Origin: Corynebacterium sp. P3-F1
Lineage (GTDB): Bacteria; Actinomycetota; Actinomycetes; Mycobacteriales; Mycobacteriaceae
Direction: 5' to 3'
Length of the DNA: 64,000 nt
Assembly: GCF_030503635.1 (NCBI RefSeq)
Contig: NZ_CP129965.1
Location: 2,054,089-2,118,088, forward strand
Positions 25,734 to 34,058 of this stretch are shown here, in pieces. Position 1 is the first letter of the stretch. Every line of letters starts with the position of its first letter. A program made the translations under genes and the position numbers. The notes beneath the pieces are model-generated. The model was given only the letters and a program-made list of their open reading frames with translations, did no database searches and was not told the origin of the DNA.

Positions 25734-28658
25734 CTAAGCGCGCGGTGCAGCAACGGTCGTCTTCGCAGTAAGGGCTTCAAAGAGCTCAGGTGGAAGCGGG
25801 ACTTTCAGCTTGAGGTCTGTAGTGACCACATCGACTGGTTTGTTGTTCTTTCCCGGCATCGTGGTTTGCACCGGGTTCGTGGAGTCTGCTTGGCCGAGGT
25901 AGTAGAACTCGGTTCCCTCAGCGTCTTCGCGTTTAGCAAAGAGATGGAGATCAGCATTGCCATTGAGGATGGGCTTCAACTCGGGGCTCTCCAGGGTGCG
26001 CCTGTTTCTCGTGAACCAGTGCAGGGTGGAGCGATCAACGAGGGTGTCCTCGTAACGGATGCTTTCCGCGATATCGGCATCCTTGTGATAGGTCACGAAG
26101 ATTGGGCACGTCATCGTCGCAAGATCGGTCTTGTATCCATAGACGGTAGATTCCCGGTTGTCGGCCCAATTGAGTAGCCGACAGACGTCGCGCCGTGAGT
26201 ATCGCTTGCCCTGGATGAGTTGGTCGCTGCCATTGAAGTTCTTACGGTTCAACAGCAGACCGGTCTCGATGACATCATCTACGTGGTCGCGGAAACTCAC
26301 GGGAGAGAAACTCTGAGAGGCTGCGTATGAGCCATAGAGCATTCGGAAGTCGTCGCTCAGCTTGAATAAGTTTCCTTCACGTACGGCGAGCGGGATGTCA
26401 CCGAAGGCTAGTCGTTGTGCTTCGGTGAACCATTGGAGGTTCAGAACACGCTCGATGGAGTTCAAGCAGGCATCATCGTGCTGGAGGCCGCAGGAATCGA
26501 GGAACTCTGCGAATTCGTGTATCGGGATCGAACCCTTTTCACAAAGCTGTTTGAGCAGTAGAAGCTCTTGCGGGCGTTTGCCGCTGAGCAAGATCGCGGA
26601 CAGCATGTTGAGGAAGCCGCGTTCCTTGTCTGATGGGGCTGCATCGACGAACTTCAGAGAGTGAAGAAGCGACCAGTAATTCTTGTACTTACTGGCCATG
26701 AGATAGGGGTTGATGGATTCGTGGGTTTCGAAATCGATCAACCGAGGGAGTTGGCCGAGGCGATATTCGAGGTTGAGAATCGCCTCCTTGCATTTGCGCT
26801 TGTCAATGAGGTTTGCCCGTTTCAGGGATTCGAGAATTCGCTCGGTAGTGACTTCGTCGAAACTGATCGTCGATGAACCTGCAACAGGGTGGGTGCGAGA
26901 GCGGCGTATTGTTTCTCGGGCAGTGTCTGGGTCGTCTGAACGGTCACCGGTCAAGGCAATAGGGATTAGGTAATTGTTCGCGTAGTTACCGATGACGTCG
27001 ATGACCCGCAGGGTTTCCTTCGTCTTAGCTTTCCGTAGTCCGCGACCGAGCTGCTGGGTGAAAATGATCGAGGATTGAGTGCTGCGAAGCATCATGATCA
27101 CGTTGACGTCGGGGATGTCGATTCCCTCATTGAAGATGTCGACGGTGATGATGAAGTCGATGTCGCCGGCTTGCAGCTTATCGACGATTTCTTCGCGCCT
27201 TTGGATGCTGTCCGCGCCACTGAGAGCGACGACGCGAAGCGGCTTACCGTACAGCGAGTACCGGTTCAGCTCCTCAGCGAGCCGCGTTGCTTCCTTGTTT
27301 GAACTACAGAAAATGAGCCCTTTGGTCCCGCTGGGGAAGCAGTAGTCTTCGAGGACGCGCACCAAATGTTCGACGCGTTCGCGGGCCACTTTCTCGTCGA
27401 CCGTCGAATCATCTGAAATCGTGTAGCCGCTCATCGACTCATAGTCGGAGACTCCGTAGTAGTCGAAGGGGACGAGCATCCGGGATTCCAGAGCATCGCC
27501 CAACCTGATTTCAAATGGAACGTTGTGGTTGAACAGCTCATAGACGTTGAATCCATCGGTGCGTTCTGGGGTGGCAGTCAGTCCTAACAAGAACTCAGGC
27601 CGGAAGTGGTCGATGATGCGGCGGTAGGACTCGGCGCCCGAGCGGTGGACCTCGTCAATGATGATGTAGTCGAATTGTTTCGGAGATATATCGGCTAGAT
27701 TGTCCATCCGCGAAAGGGATTGGACTGTCGCGAAGGTGAAGCGTTTGTCCAATTCACGCTGCTGACCGATGAAGAAGCCGGTGTCATCAGAAGTTGTTTG
27801 GAAGACTTTCTGGAACTCCGATGCAGCTTTGCGGAGGATTTGCGCAGTATGCGCGATGAATAGGACCCTTTCCGGATCAAATTCTCGGGCTGCAAGAGCC
27901 GCGAGAATGGTTTTGCCCGTTCCAGTGGCAGAAATGATGAGTGCACGATTCTGACCGGACTCAATCAACGCACGCAGTCGATCGAGTGCCTTTGTCTGCA
28001 TCTTGTTAGGCAGAATTCTCGTGTGCGCTGCCGCATCACCAGGTATGGCTGCGGATGTGGACGACCGAAAAACTGGAGGCTTGCGACGCTTCGAGTAAGC
28101 CTGGATCCATTCTTCAGTGAGTGGCTCTGACGTCTCGACGTGACGCTTCAGCGCGGTGTTCAGCTGGTCCGCAATATCGCCATCGTGGTGAGTAGAGAAT
28201 TTCAAATTCCACTCTGAATTATCGATCAGGGCATCACGCGTCAGGTTTGAGCTACCGACGAGCGCCGTTACGTGATCGTCGTGATCGAAAACGTAACCCT
28301 TGGCGTGGTGTGAGTGCCCGCTCATGATACGAATTTCGACATTACGGAGTTGCAGGAGTTCACGGAGCGCGTCCGGGGAATTGAAGTCTTGGTAATCCGA
28401 GGTGATGATCATGCCTCGGCCTTTAAACCCAATGAGAGTTTCCTTGAGCGCACCGATTCCACTGTTGGTGACAAATGCAACGGAAATGGTGAATGAGGCT
28501 GCGGTCTTAAGCTCAGCACGTAGAGCCGCCATCATCGTGTTGTCATCGGCATTTGCGATGAGTGATGGGTTTTGGATTCGCTCAGACAGCGTTTCGCGGT
28601 CGATGTATCCGAAAAACGTATCCGCCTGGAGGCTGCTGAGTGAATGTGATGTGCTCAT
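25734..28658 (-). CDS. PLD-nuclease / superfamily 2 helicase (DUF3427-like)
   Basis: 974-residue multidomain protein. Residues 1-170: phospholipase-D-like nuclease domain with one HxK motif (HAKGYVF, His118/Lys120) and GSSNLT (135-140). Residues 215-580: SF2 helicase core with Walker A ATGTGKT (244-250), DEVH (335-338), LLGLTATPERTDG, and motif VI QQLGRGLRKAKTKETLRVIDVIGNY. The rest (to 974) matches the DUF3427-type C-terminal region seen in such helicases. A role in DNA restriction, defence or repair is inferred from the architecture. It starts 5 bp after the NUDIX gene, so the two form an operon. Less GC-rich than the backbone. Confidence 0.88.
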   Translation of the reverse strand: MSTSHSLSSLQADTFFGYIDRETLSERIQNPSLIANADDNTMMAALRAELKTAASFTISVAFVTNSGIGALKETLIGFKGRGMIITSDYQDFNSPDALRELLQLRNVEIRIMSGHSHHAKGYVFDHDDHVTALVGSSNLTRDALIDNSEWNLKFSTHHDGDIADQLNTALKRHVETSEPLTEEWIQAYSKRRKPPVFRSSTSAAIPGDAAAHTRILPNKMQTKALDRLRALIESGQNRALIISATGTGKTILAALAAREFDPERVLFIAHTAQILRKAASEFQKVFQTTSDDTGFFIGQQRELDKRFTFATVQSLSRMDNLADISPKQFDYIIIDEVHRSGAESYRRIIDHFRPEFLLGLTATPERTDGFNVYELFNHNVPFEIRLGDALESRMLVPFDYYGVSDYESMSGYTISDDSTVDEKVARERVEHLVRVLEDYCFPSGTKGLIFCSSNKEATRLAEELNRYSLYGKPLRVVALSGADSIQRREEIVDKLQAGDIDFIITVDIFNEGIDIPDVNVIMMLRSTQSSIIFTQQLGRGLRKAKTKETLRVIDVIGNYANNYLIPIALTGDRSDDPDTARETIRRSRTHPVAGSSTISFDEVTTERILESLKRANLIDKRKCKEAILNLEYRLGQLPRLIDFETHESINPYLMASKYKNYWSLLHSLKFVDAAPSDKERGFLNMLSAILLSGKRPQELLLLKQLCEKGSIPIHEFAEFLDSCGLQHDDACLNSIERVLNLQWFTEAQRLAFGDIPLAVREGNLFKLSDDFRMLYGSYAASQSFSPVSFRDHVDDVIETGLLLNRKNFNGSDQLIQGKRYSRRDVCRLLNWADNRESTVYGYKTDLATMTCPIFVTYHKDADIAESIRYEDTLVDRSTLHWFTRNRRTLESPELKPILNGNADLHLFAKREDAEGTEFYYLGQADSTNPVQTTMPGKNNKPVDVVTTDLKLKVPLPPELFEALTAKTTVAAPRA

Positions 28659-28663
28659 GGCGT

Positions 28664-29053
28664 TTACTCAGCAATGATGTTGACAGCTGGAACGTCAGCC
28701 GGCGCCCAGTCGAGGTTCTTCACATCGGTCAAAGGCACCCAGCGGGAATCAGCGTGCTCGGTGAGAGTGGGGTGCGCATCGGGGGAGAGGGTGCAGTGGA
28801 ACGTCGATAAGCGGACTGTGCCGAAGTCGTATTCGTACTCGGTCGTCGTGATGTGCTCGCCAACAGTGGCGTCCACAAGAAGCTCTTCTTTGAGCTCGCG
28901 TGCGAGGGACTGCTCTGGTGTCTCGCCCGGTTCGATCTTGCCGCCGGGGAACTCCCATTTACCGGCGAGAGCTTTGCCGGGGCCGCGCTGCGCGGCGAAG
29001 ACCGCGCCGTCGCGGATCATGACGGCACCGGTGACGTCGATGAGCTTTGTCAT
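28664..29053 (-). CDS. NUDIX hydrolase, MutT-like (8-oxo-dGTP diphosphatase type)
   Basis: 129 residues with a complete Nudix box: GGKIEPGETPEQSLARELKEELLV (given as GKIEPGE plus RELKEEL), i.e. G-x5-E-x7-REUxEE. WEFPGGK precedes the box, as in (d)NTP pyrophosphohydrolases of the MutT class. It probably cleans oxidised nucleotides or acts on another nucleoside diphosphate derivative. It is the first gene of a two-gene unit with the PLD-helicase. TAATCT 7 nt before ATG 29053 predicts a leaderless transcript. Confidence 0.88.
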   Translation of the reverse strand: MTKLIDVTGAVMIRDGAVFAAQRGPGKALAGKWEFPGGKIEPGETPEQSLARELKEELLVDATVGEHITTTEYEYDFGTVRLSTFHCTLSPDAHPTLTEHADSRWVPLTDVKNLDWAPADVPAVNIIAE

Positions 29054-29060
29054 GAAATTG

Positions 29061-29066
29061 AGATTA
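29061..29066 (-). promoter_or_regulatory. -10 element of the NUDIX-helicase operon, leaderless
   Basis: TAATCT ends 7 nt before ATG 29053 on the minus strand. Confidence 0.5.
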
Positions 29067-29110
29067 GCGGGATAAAACTGGATTCGCGCCGTTGTCTTCC
29101 TGCTTGTTCT

Positions 29111-29716
29111 TTAGACCGGCAGCTCACTGACGCGCTCAGGGTCCACGGCAACGACGATTTCATCGTTGTCGCTGGGGCCGCAGGAGGGGTGCTTGTTGAA
29201 CTTCTGGGCTTCATCCCCGGGGAAGAGGAAGTTGTTTGCGCCGCACAGCCAACCGTTGGGGGCGTTCCAGAATGCGCCGGAGCCTTGCGGGGGCATGCCG
29301 GACGGGGAATCGGACATGTAGTCGAAGAAGACTTCCATGGCCTCGTCGCAGTCGATGCCGTCGGTCATGGCCACGACGGACAGTGGTTTGCCGTCGCCCA
29401 TGGATGTCACTTGGCCGCACACGGTGCCGGCGGAGACGTTCGTGCGGTCTTCTTTCGGCTTGGCGTTTTCCTTCTTGTCGTCCTTGGTCTTGGTGGCCTC
29501 TGCGTCGTCTTCCTTCTTCTCTGTCTTCTCCGTCGACTTCTTTGTGCTGGTGGTTGGTTTCGCGGACGTGGTTGCCGTGCTTGTTTCGGCGGAGGATGTT
29601 TCCACGGTGGACAGGACGGGGCCTCTGGCGCCGTCCTCGTTGGAGGAGCACCCGGTGAGTGCGAGGGTGGCGGTGGCCAGGGCAGTGACGGCGAGGGTGG
29701 GGCGGGAAAGACGCAT
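29111..29716 (-). CDS. Secreted lipoprotein, unknown function
   Basis: 201-residue lipoprotein: signal peptide MRLSRPTLAVTALATATLA with lipobox LTGC (Cys23). A Ser/Thr then Lys/Glu-rich linker (about 35-92) carries a globular domain of about 105 residues with five cysteines (VCGQVTSMGDG, DGIDCDEAMEVFFDYM, NGWLCGANNF, HPSCGPSDNDE), so disulfides are likely. This layout is common among corynebacterial and mycobacterial envelope proteins. No enzymatic motif is seen. Start ATG 29716 is supported by the -10 spacing. Confidence 0.78.
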   Translation of the reverse strand: MRLSRPTLAVTALATATLALTGCSSNEDGARGPVLSTVETSSAETSTATTSAKPTTSTKKSTEKTEKKEDDAEATKTKDDKKENAKPKEDRTNVSAGTVCGQVTSMGDGKPLSVVAMTDGIDCDEAMEVFFDYMSDSPSGMPPQGSGAFWNAPNGWLCGANNFLFPGDEAQKFNKHPSCGPSDNDEIVVAVDPERVSELPV

Positions 29717-29724
29717 AGACACAC

Positions 29725-29730
29725 AGTCTA
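29725..29730 (-). promoter_or_regulatory. -10 element of the lipoprotein gene, leaderless
   Basis: TAGACT ends 8 nt before ATG 29716 on the minus strand. Confidence 0.45.
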
Positions 29731-29890
29731 GGGGGTCGGTGTGGTGGGGGAGGGCGGTCTGCGCGCAGCGGTGTTTGCGCTGCTGGCAGCGGAGGATGAG
29801 GTTAGTCTGTTCCAAACAGCTGCGCCGGGCACCTCGTCCACTGCATGGCGCAAAGGCCAGATGCGTGGACGTGCTGGAGGAAGGTGCGGG

Positions 29891-30406
29891 ATGAAGAAGG
29901 CGGGAGTGATCCTCGCTGTGCTCGGCGCGGTGGCGCTGGTCGGGGCGATCATTTTGGGATTGGTCGGCGGATCCGGGCTGAAGGCGGCAATTGAGGCGCC
30001 GAAGGTCACCATTGAGGGCGGCAAAGGTGTCGTGGAGCTCGAGGAAGACACGGACTACAGGATCTTCAAAGCGGAGAATACGCCGGAGACGATGTCCTGC
30101 GAGGTCAGGTCGCCGGGCGGGGAGGTTCTTCCGCAGCAGACCAAGGGCGTCACGTTGAACCTGGAGATGGAGAACGGGACGTGGACGTCCATCGGCAGTT
30201 TCAGCGCCATTGAGGCTGGCGGGTATGCGGTGGACTGCACTGACGATGTCATGATCATCACCAAGTCCGCCACCGACGCGGTGGGCCGCGGTGTGGGCGG
30301 GATCCTGGGGTCGGTCTTCGCTGTCATGGGCGCACTGTTCATGATCATCATCGGTCTGCTGATGGCCGTGGTGGGCAACCACAGGGGCAAGCAGCGCCGC
30401 GGATAG
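29891..30406 (+). CDS. Small membrane protein with extracytoplasmic domain
   Basis: 171 residues from ATG 29891, with GGAGGAAGG upstream. TM1 at about 4-30 (AGVILAVLGAVALVGAIILGLVGG), an extracytoplasmic beta-rich domain with two Cys (MSCEVRSPGG and YAVDCTDD) and a C-terminal transmembrane helix (GILGSVFAVMGALFMIIIGLLMAVVG) ending in a basic tail. No family recognised. Divergent from the lipoprotein gene. Confidence 0.75.
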   Translation: MKKAGVILAVLGAVALVGAIILGLVGGSGLKAAIEAPKVTIEGGKGVVELEEDTDYRIFKAENTPETMSCEVRSPGGEVLPQQTKGVTLNLEMENGTWTSIGSFSAIEAGGYAVDCTDDVMIITKSATDAVGRGVGGILGSVFAVMGALFMIIIGLLMAVVGNHRGKQRRG

Positions 30407-30520
30407 CGCGGGTAGCGGGGGACGCGTCGTACTCACTCCGTACCCGCCACCACGGTCATTGCTGCTTGTGGGAGCCGTCACCACCGAGTTGTGCAAATGG
30501 CTATAGTGCCCGCTCTGACG

Positions 30521-30526
30521 TAGGCT
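30521..30526 (+). promoter_or_regulatory. -10 element of the DEAD-box gene
   Basis: TAGGCT; GTG 30533 is 6 nt and ATG 30536 is 9 nt downstream. Either gives a leaderless or nearly leaderless mRNA. Confidence 0.5.
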
Positions 30527-30535
30527 TTGGCGGTG

Positions 30536-32650
30536 ATGAGTATTGATGAGAACGCCGCTGAAGAGCAGCAGGCGAACACCCCGGCTGAGACGGAAAACGC
30601 GACCGATTCTGTGACGGATCAGGTGCAGTCCGGCCCCGAGGCGCAGGAGCAGCAAGAAACGGAGAACGTTTCAGAGGCTGAAGGCACTGCAGAAGAGAAT
30701 GGGCACATGAACGAGAATGGGACCGCGGATGATGCCGCGGAAGAAGAACTGAACCAGAATTCTGCTGAGGAAAAGGGCGATGAGGGGGCTGATGCGACGT
30801 CGATAAGCAACGGCTTCGACGCGCTGAACCTCCCCGACGATGTACTGGGCGCGATCCGGAAGGTGGGCTTCGAGGAGCCGTCGCCGATCCAGGCGCAAAC
30901 GATCCCGCTGCTGATGGAAGGCCGCGACGTGGTCGGTCTCGCGCAGACGGGTACCGGCAAGACGGCGGCGTTTGCGCTGCCGATCCTCGCGCGCATCGAC
31001 AAGAAGGCCCGCCACCCGCAGGCGCTGGTGCTCGCGCCGACGCGTGAGCTGGCGCTGCAGGTCTCCGACTCCTTCCAGTCCTTCGCGGACCACTTGGGTG
31101 GCATCTCCGTGCTGCCGATCTACGGTGGCCAGGCGTACGGCATCCAGCTGTCCGGTCTGCGCCGCGGCGCGCAGATCATCGTGGGCACCCCGGGCCGCGT
31201 CATCGACCACCTGGAGAAGGGCTCGCTGGACATCTCCAACCTGCGTTTCCTCGTGCTCGACGAGGCAGATGAGATGCTCAACATGGGCTTCCAGGAGGAT
31301 GTCGAGCGCATCCTCGAGGACACCCCGGACGACAAGCAGGTGGCGCTGTTCTCTGCGACGATGCCGAACGGCATCCGCCGGATTTCCAAGCAGTACCTCA
31401 ACGACCCCGCTGAGGTCACCGTCAAGGCGGAAACGCGCACCAACACGAATATCACGCAGCGCTACCTGTTCACCGCGCACCGCAACAAGCTCGACGCGAT
31501 CACGCGCATCCTCGAGGTCACCGAGTTCGACGGCATGATCGTCTTCGTGCGCACCAAGCACGAGACAGAAGAGGTCGCCGAGAAACTCCGCGCGCGCGGC
31601 TTTTCCGCCGCCGCGATCAACGGCGACATCGCCCAGCAGCAGCGCGAGCGCACGGTCGACCAGCTTCGCGACGGCCGCTTGGACATCCTCGTCGCCACTG
31701 ACGTCGCCGCACGCGGTCTGGACGTGGAGCGGATCTCCCACGTGCTCAACTACGACATTCCGAATGACACGGAAAGCTACGTCCACCGCATCGGCCGCAC
31801 CGGCCGCGCGGGACGCTCCGGTGAGGCGATCCTGTTTGTCACCCCGCGCGAGCGCCGCATGCTCCGTTCCATCGAGAAGGTGACTGGCGCGAAGATCGAG
31901 GAGATGGACCTGCCCACCGTGGACGAGGTCAATGTCTCCCGCATGGAGAAGTTCTCTGACTCCATCACCGAGTCGCTCGAGAATGACCAGATGGATCTCT
32001 TCCGCGGGCTTGTGCGCAGCTACTCCGCCGACCACGATGTGCCGATGGAGGACATCGCCGCAGCTCTTGCCGCGCAGACCTCCGGCGACGAGTTCTTGAT
32101 GAAGGAGCCGCCGAAGGACAAGCGCGACCGCCGCGACCGCGAGAAGTGGGATCGCGATGACCGCCGTGACCGCGGTGGCCGGGGACGCGACCGCCGCGAC
32201 CGCGATGACCGTGGCGGACGCGGGCGCTTCCACAACGACGACCCGAACTTTGACACCTACCGCCTCGACGTGGGCAAGCGCCAGCACGTCCGGCCGGGCG
32301 CCATCGTCGGTGCGCTGGCCAACGAGGGCGGCTTGACCAACCGCGACTTCGGACGCATCACTATCGGCGGCGACTTCACGCTCGTGGAGCTGCCGAAGAA
32401 CCTCGACCCGTCGGTGCTGGACCGCCTGTCCGACACCCGCATCTCCGGCCAGCTGATCAACATTCAGCGCGACCATGGAGCGCCGCCGCGCGACCGCGGC
32501 GGCAACGGCGGACGTGGGGGCTACCGCAGGCGTGACGACGACCGCGACCGCGGCTTCCGCGGCGGCCGCGGCGGCGGACGTGGTCGTGGTGGCCGCGACC
32601 GTGATGACCGCGGTGGCCGTGGCGGCCGTGACCGCGGCTGGCGCGACTAA
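30536..32650 (+). CDS. deaD: DEAD-box RNA helicase
   Basis: 704-residue ATP-dependent RNA helicase acting in ribosome assembly and mRNA turnover. After an acidic Glu/Gln-rich N-tail (about 1-95) comes the Q motif (GFEEPSPIQAQTIP), AQTGTGKTAAF, PTRELALQV, TPGRVIDHL, VLDEADEMLNMGF, SATMP, and HRIGRTGRAGRSGEA. The C-terminal third has a DbpA-type RNA-binding domain (RLDVGKRQHVRPGAIVGALANEGGL), flanked by Arg/Gly/Asp-rich repeats (RDRRDRDDRGGRGR and a final RGG tail). The start is ATG 30536, or GTG 30533, given the TAGGCT box. A strong terminator follows. Confidence 0.95.
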   Translation: MSIDENAAEEQQANTPAETENATDSVTDQVQSGPEAQEQQETENVSEAEGTAEENGHMNENGTADDAAEEELNQNSAEEKGDEGADATSISNGFDALNLPDDVLGAIRKVGFEEPSPIQAQTIPLLMEGRDVVGLAQTGTGKTAAFALPILARIDKKARHPQALVLAPTRELALQVSDSFQSFADHLGGISVLPIYGGQAYGIQLSGLRRGAQIIVGTPGRVIDHLEKGSLDISNLRFLVLDEADEMLNMGFQEDVERILEDTPDDKQVALFSATMPNGIRRISKQYLNDPAEVTVKAETRTNTNITQRYLFTAHRNKLDAITRILEVTEFDGMIVFVRTKHETEEVAEKLRARGFSAAAINGDIAQQQRERTVDQLRDGRLDILVATDVAARGLDVERISHVLNYDIPNDTESYVHRIGRTGRAGRSGEAILFVTPRERRMLRSIEKVTGAKIEEMDLPTVDEVNVSRMEKFSDSITESLENDQMDLFRGLVRSYSADHDVPMEDIAAALAAQTSGDEFLMKEPPKDKRDRRDREKWDRDDRRDRGGRGRDRRDRDDRGGRGRFHNDDPNFDTYRLDVGKRQHVRPGAIVGALANEGGLTNRDFGRITIGGDFTLVELPKNLDPSVLDRLSDTRISGQLINIQRDHGAPPRDRGGNGGRGGYRRRDDDRDRGFRGGRGGGRGRGGRDRDDRGGRGGRDRGWRD

Positions 32651-32689
32651 GGCCCAGCTTCGCCTCGCCCCACCGCAAACGAATACATA

Positions 32690-32737
32690 AAGCGCCCCTT
32701 CTCCCGCACCATGTAGATAGTGGGAGAAGGGGCGCTT
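32690..32737. terminator. Terminator hairpin after the DEAD-box gene
   Basis: 16-bp perfect stem AAGCGCCCCTTCTCCC / GGGAGAAGGGGCGCTT with a 16-nt loop. It lies between convergent genes and probably serves both. Confidence 0.85.
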
Positions 32738-32811
32738 CGTTGTTCGCATGTATGCCAGAAGGTGCTGGCATTCGACTAAGCCGTGGCCTGTGAGGCTGTA
32801 GTGCTGTGGGG

Positions 32812-33294
32812 CTATGCCGGGGTAGGCAGGAACATGAGGATCAGGACCAGGAACCACAGCAGCGAGAAGATGCCGCCGCCAGCAGCGGCCTTGACGCGTG
32901 CGGAATCGAAGCTGGTGGCGACGTCGCGCGGGTCTGCCTCAGCCGGGGACAGAGCGCCGAGGCTGCCCATCATCTTGCGCTGCTGCGGGATGACCATGGC
33001 GAACAGGAACCCCCAGGCGAGGACACTGAGGACAATCGCGGTGTGCATCCAGTAGTTGGATTTGTGGGCCTCCCAGTCGAAAGCGAGCAGGGCGCCGCCG
33101 AGCAGCGGCACCAGCAGGGAGATCATGCCGTAGGTGGTCGATGTGCGGTGCAGGAAGGATGCGCGGCCGACAGCCTCCTCCGAACCGGAGTGCGCTTGTT
33201 GGGCGGCCTTGGGGAACGCGGAGACGGCCACGGTGACCGGGCCGATCAACAAAACAGCGGCGGCAACGTGCAGGAAAAGCATAAATGTTGTCAT
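32812..33294 (-). CDS. DUF2269-like integral membrane protein
   Basis: 160 residues with four transmembrane helices (MTTFMLFLHVAAAVLLIGPVTVAVSAF; about 55-75; about 85-105; and FSLLWFLVLILMFLPTPA at the end). Conserved-looking HVAAA near the start resembles the N-terminus of DUF2269-type proteins. Function unknown. It follows the secreted HNH gene by 6 bp and has an internal promoter candidate in that gene's last codons. Confidence 0.7.
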   Translation of the reverse strand: MTTFMLFLHVAAAVLLIGPVTVAVSAFPKAAQQAHSGSEEAVGRASFLHRTSTTYGMISLLVPLLGGALLAFDWEAHKSNYWMHTAIVLSVLAWGFLFAMVIPQQRKMMGSLGALSPAEADPRDVATSFDSARVKAAAGGGIFSLLWFLVLILMFLPTPA

Positions 33295-33300
33295 GGCACC

Positions 33301-33954
33301 TCACTCTACGGAATGCAGCGGGATTGTCCCAGCTGAAATTAAAGGACCGATCAAGCCCCGCATACCGGAGCACTGGCGGCGCATCGTGCGCACATCGGGT
33401 TTCGGCAGCGCAAGGTCGTACGCCCTTGCGATGGCGGCGATCCGGCGGGAATAGCTGCACCGCACTTTCGTGTCGGGTGGGAGCCATTCGCTGGGCAGGG
33501 AATCGGACTTGGCCTGATTCGCCGTGCGGGAGGTGACAACAAGGTTGAGCGGGTCGTTGGCGAAGGCGAGGCGCTTGTCCTCCGACCACGCATGGGCGCC
33601 GGCATCCCAGGCGGCGCGAAGCGGAATGATGTGGTCGATTTCCACGTCCGCCGGGTCGAGCAGCTCGCCCGTGTACGGGTCGGTGAACGGTTCCGTGCTG
33701 GCCATATCCCACTGGCGGTACGGCACGACGCAGGATTCCACCTCCCACGCGCTGGCCATGACCGCTTCACGGGTCGTGCACCCGCTGCGCTGCGTGCCCC
33801 ATCCGTCGCCGAAGAAGCTGCGTTCATAGCCCAAGACGGTGCGGCGGGGGTGGGGGTTGACGGGGACGTCGATAAGCGATCGCGGCGTGGGGAACGGAAC
33901 GACCGCGATTGTGGCGAGAACGAGTGCGCAAAGATACGCGCGGAAATGTGTCAT
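33301..33954 (-). CDS. Secreted HNH nuclease (DUF1524/GmrSD C-terminal type)
   Basis: 217 residues. N-terminal signal peptide (YLCALVLATIAVVPFPTPRS), then the DUF1524-type domain: GCTTREAVMASAWE, DPYTGELLDPADVEIDHIIPLRAAWDAGA (the DH of the HNH site) and NDPLNLVVTSRTANQAKSDSLPSEWLPP. Members are typically secreted nucleases of actinobacteria, perhaps for DNA scavenging. Two cysteine pairs are consistent with export. It lies directly upstream of the DUF2269-like gene in the same direction. Confidence 0.85.
   Translation of the reverse strand: MTHFRAYLCALVLATIAVVPFPTPRSLIDVPVNPHPRRTVLGYERSFFGDGWGTQRSGCTTREAVMASAWEVESCVVPYRQWDMASTEPFTDPYTGELLDPADVEIDHIIPLRAAWDAGAHAWSEDKRLAFANDPLNLVVTSRTANQAKSDSLPSEWLPPDTKVRCSYSRRIAAIARAYDLALPKPDVRTMRRQCSGMRGLIGPLISAGTIPLHSVE
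33303..33308 (-). promoter_or_regulatory. Internal -10 element before the DUF2269-like gene
   Basis: TAGAGT ends 8 nt before ATG 33294 and overlaps the last codons of the upstream nuclease gene. GAGG in the spacer could alternatively be a Shine-Dalgarno, so this call is weaker. Confidence 0.35.
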
Positions 33955-34008
33955 GCCTTATTGGACTGGGCCAGGCGGGCCGAGGTTCCTTTTCGGGCGC
34001 GAGAAAAA

Positions 34009-34042
34009 GGGGATGCAAGCGGCGTGTAAGCCGTGCATCCCC
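34009..34042 (-). terminator. Terminator after putP
   Basis: GGGGATGCA / TGCATCCCC stem; on the minus strand it is followed directly by TTTTT. It starts 16 bp past the putP stop. Confidence 0.8.
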
Positions 34043-34058
34043 TGGGCGTGGGAGAATG

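Noticed and set aside
30671..32857. 728-codon minus-strand frame opposite the DEAD-box gene
   Set aside because: Val/Ala/Asp-rich shadow of the RGG and helicase codons; crosses the terminator hairpin.
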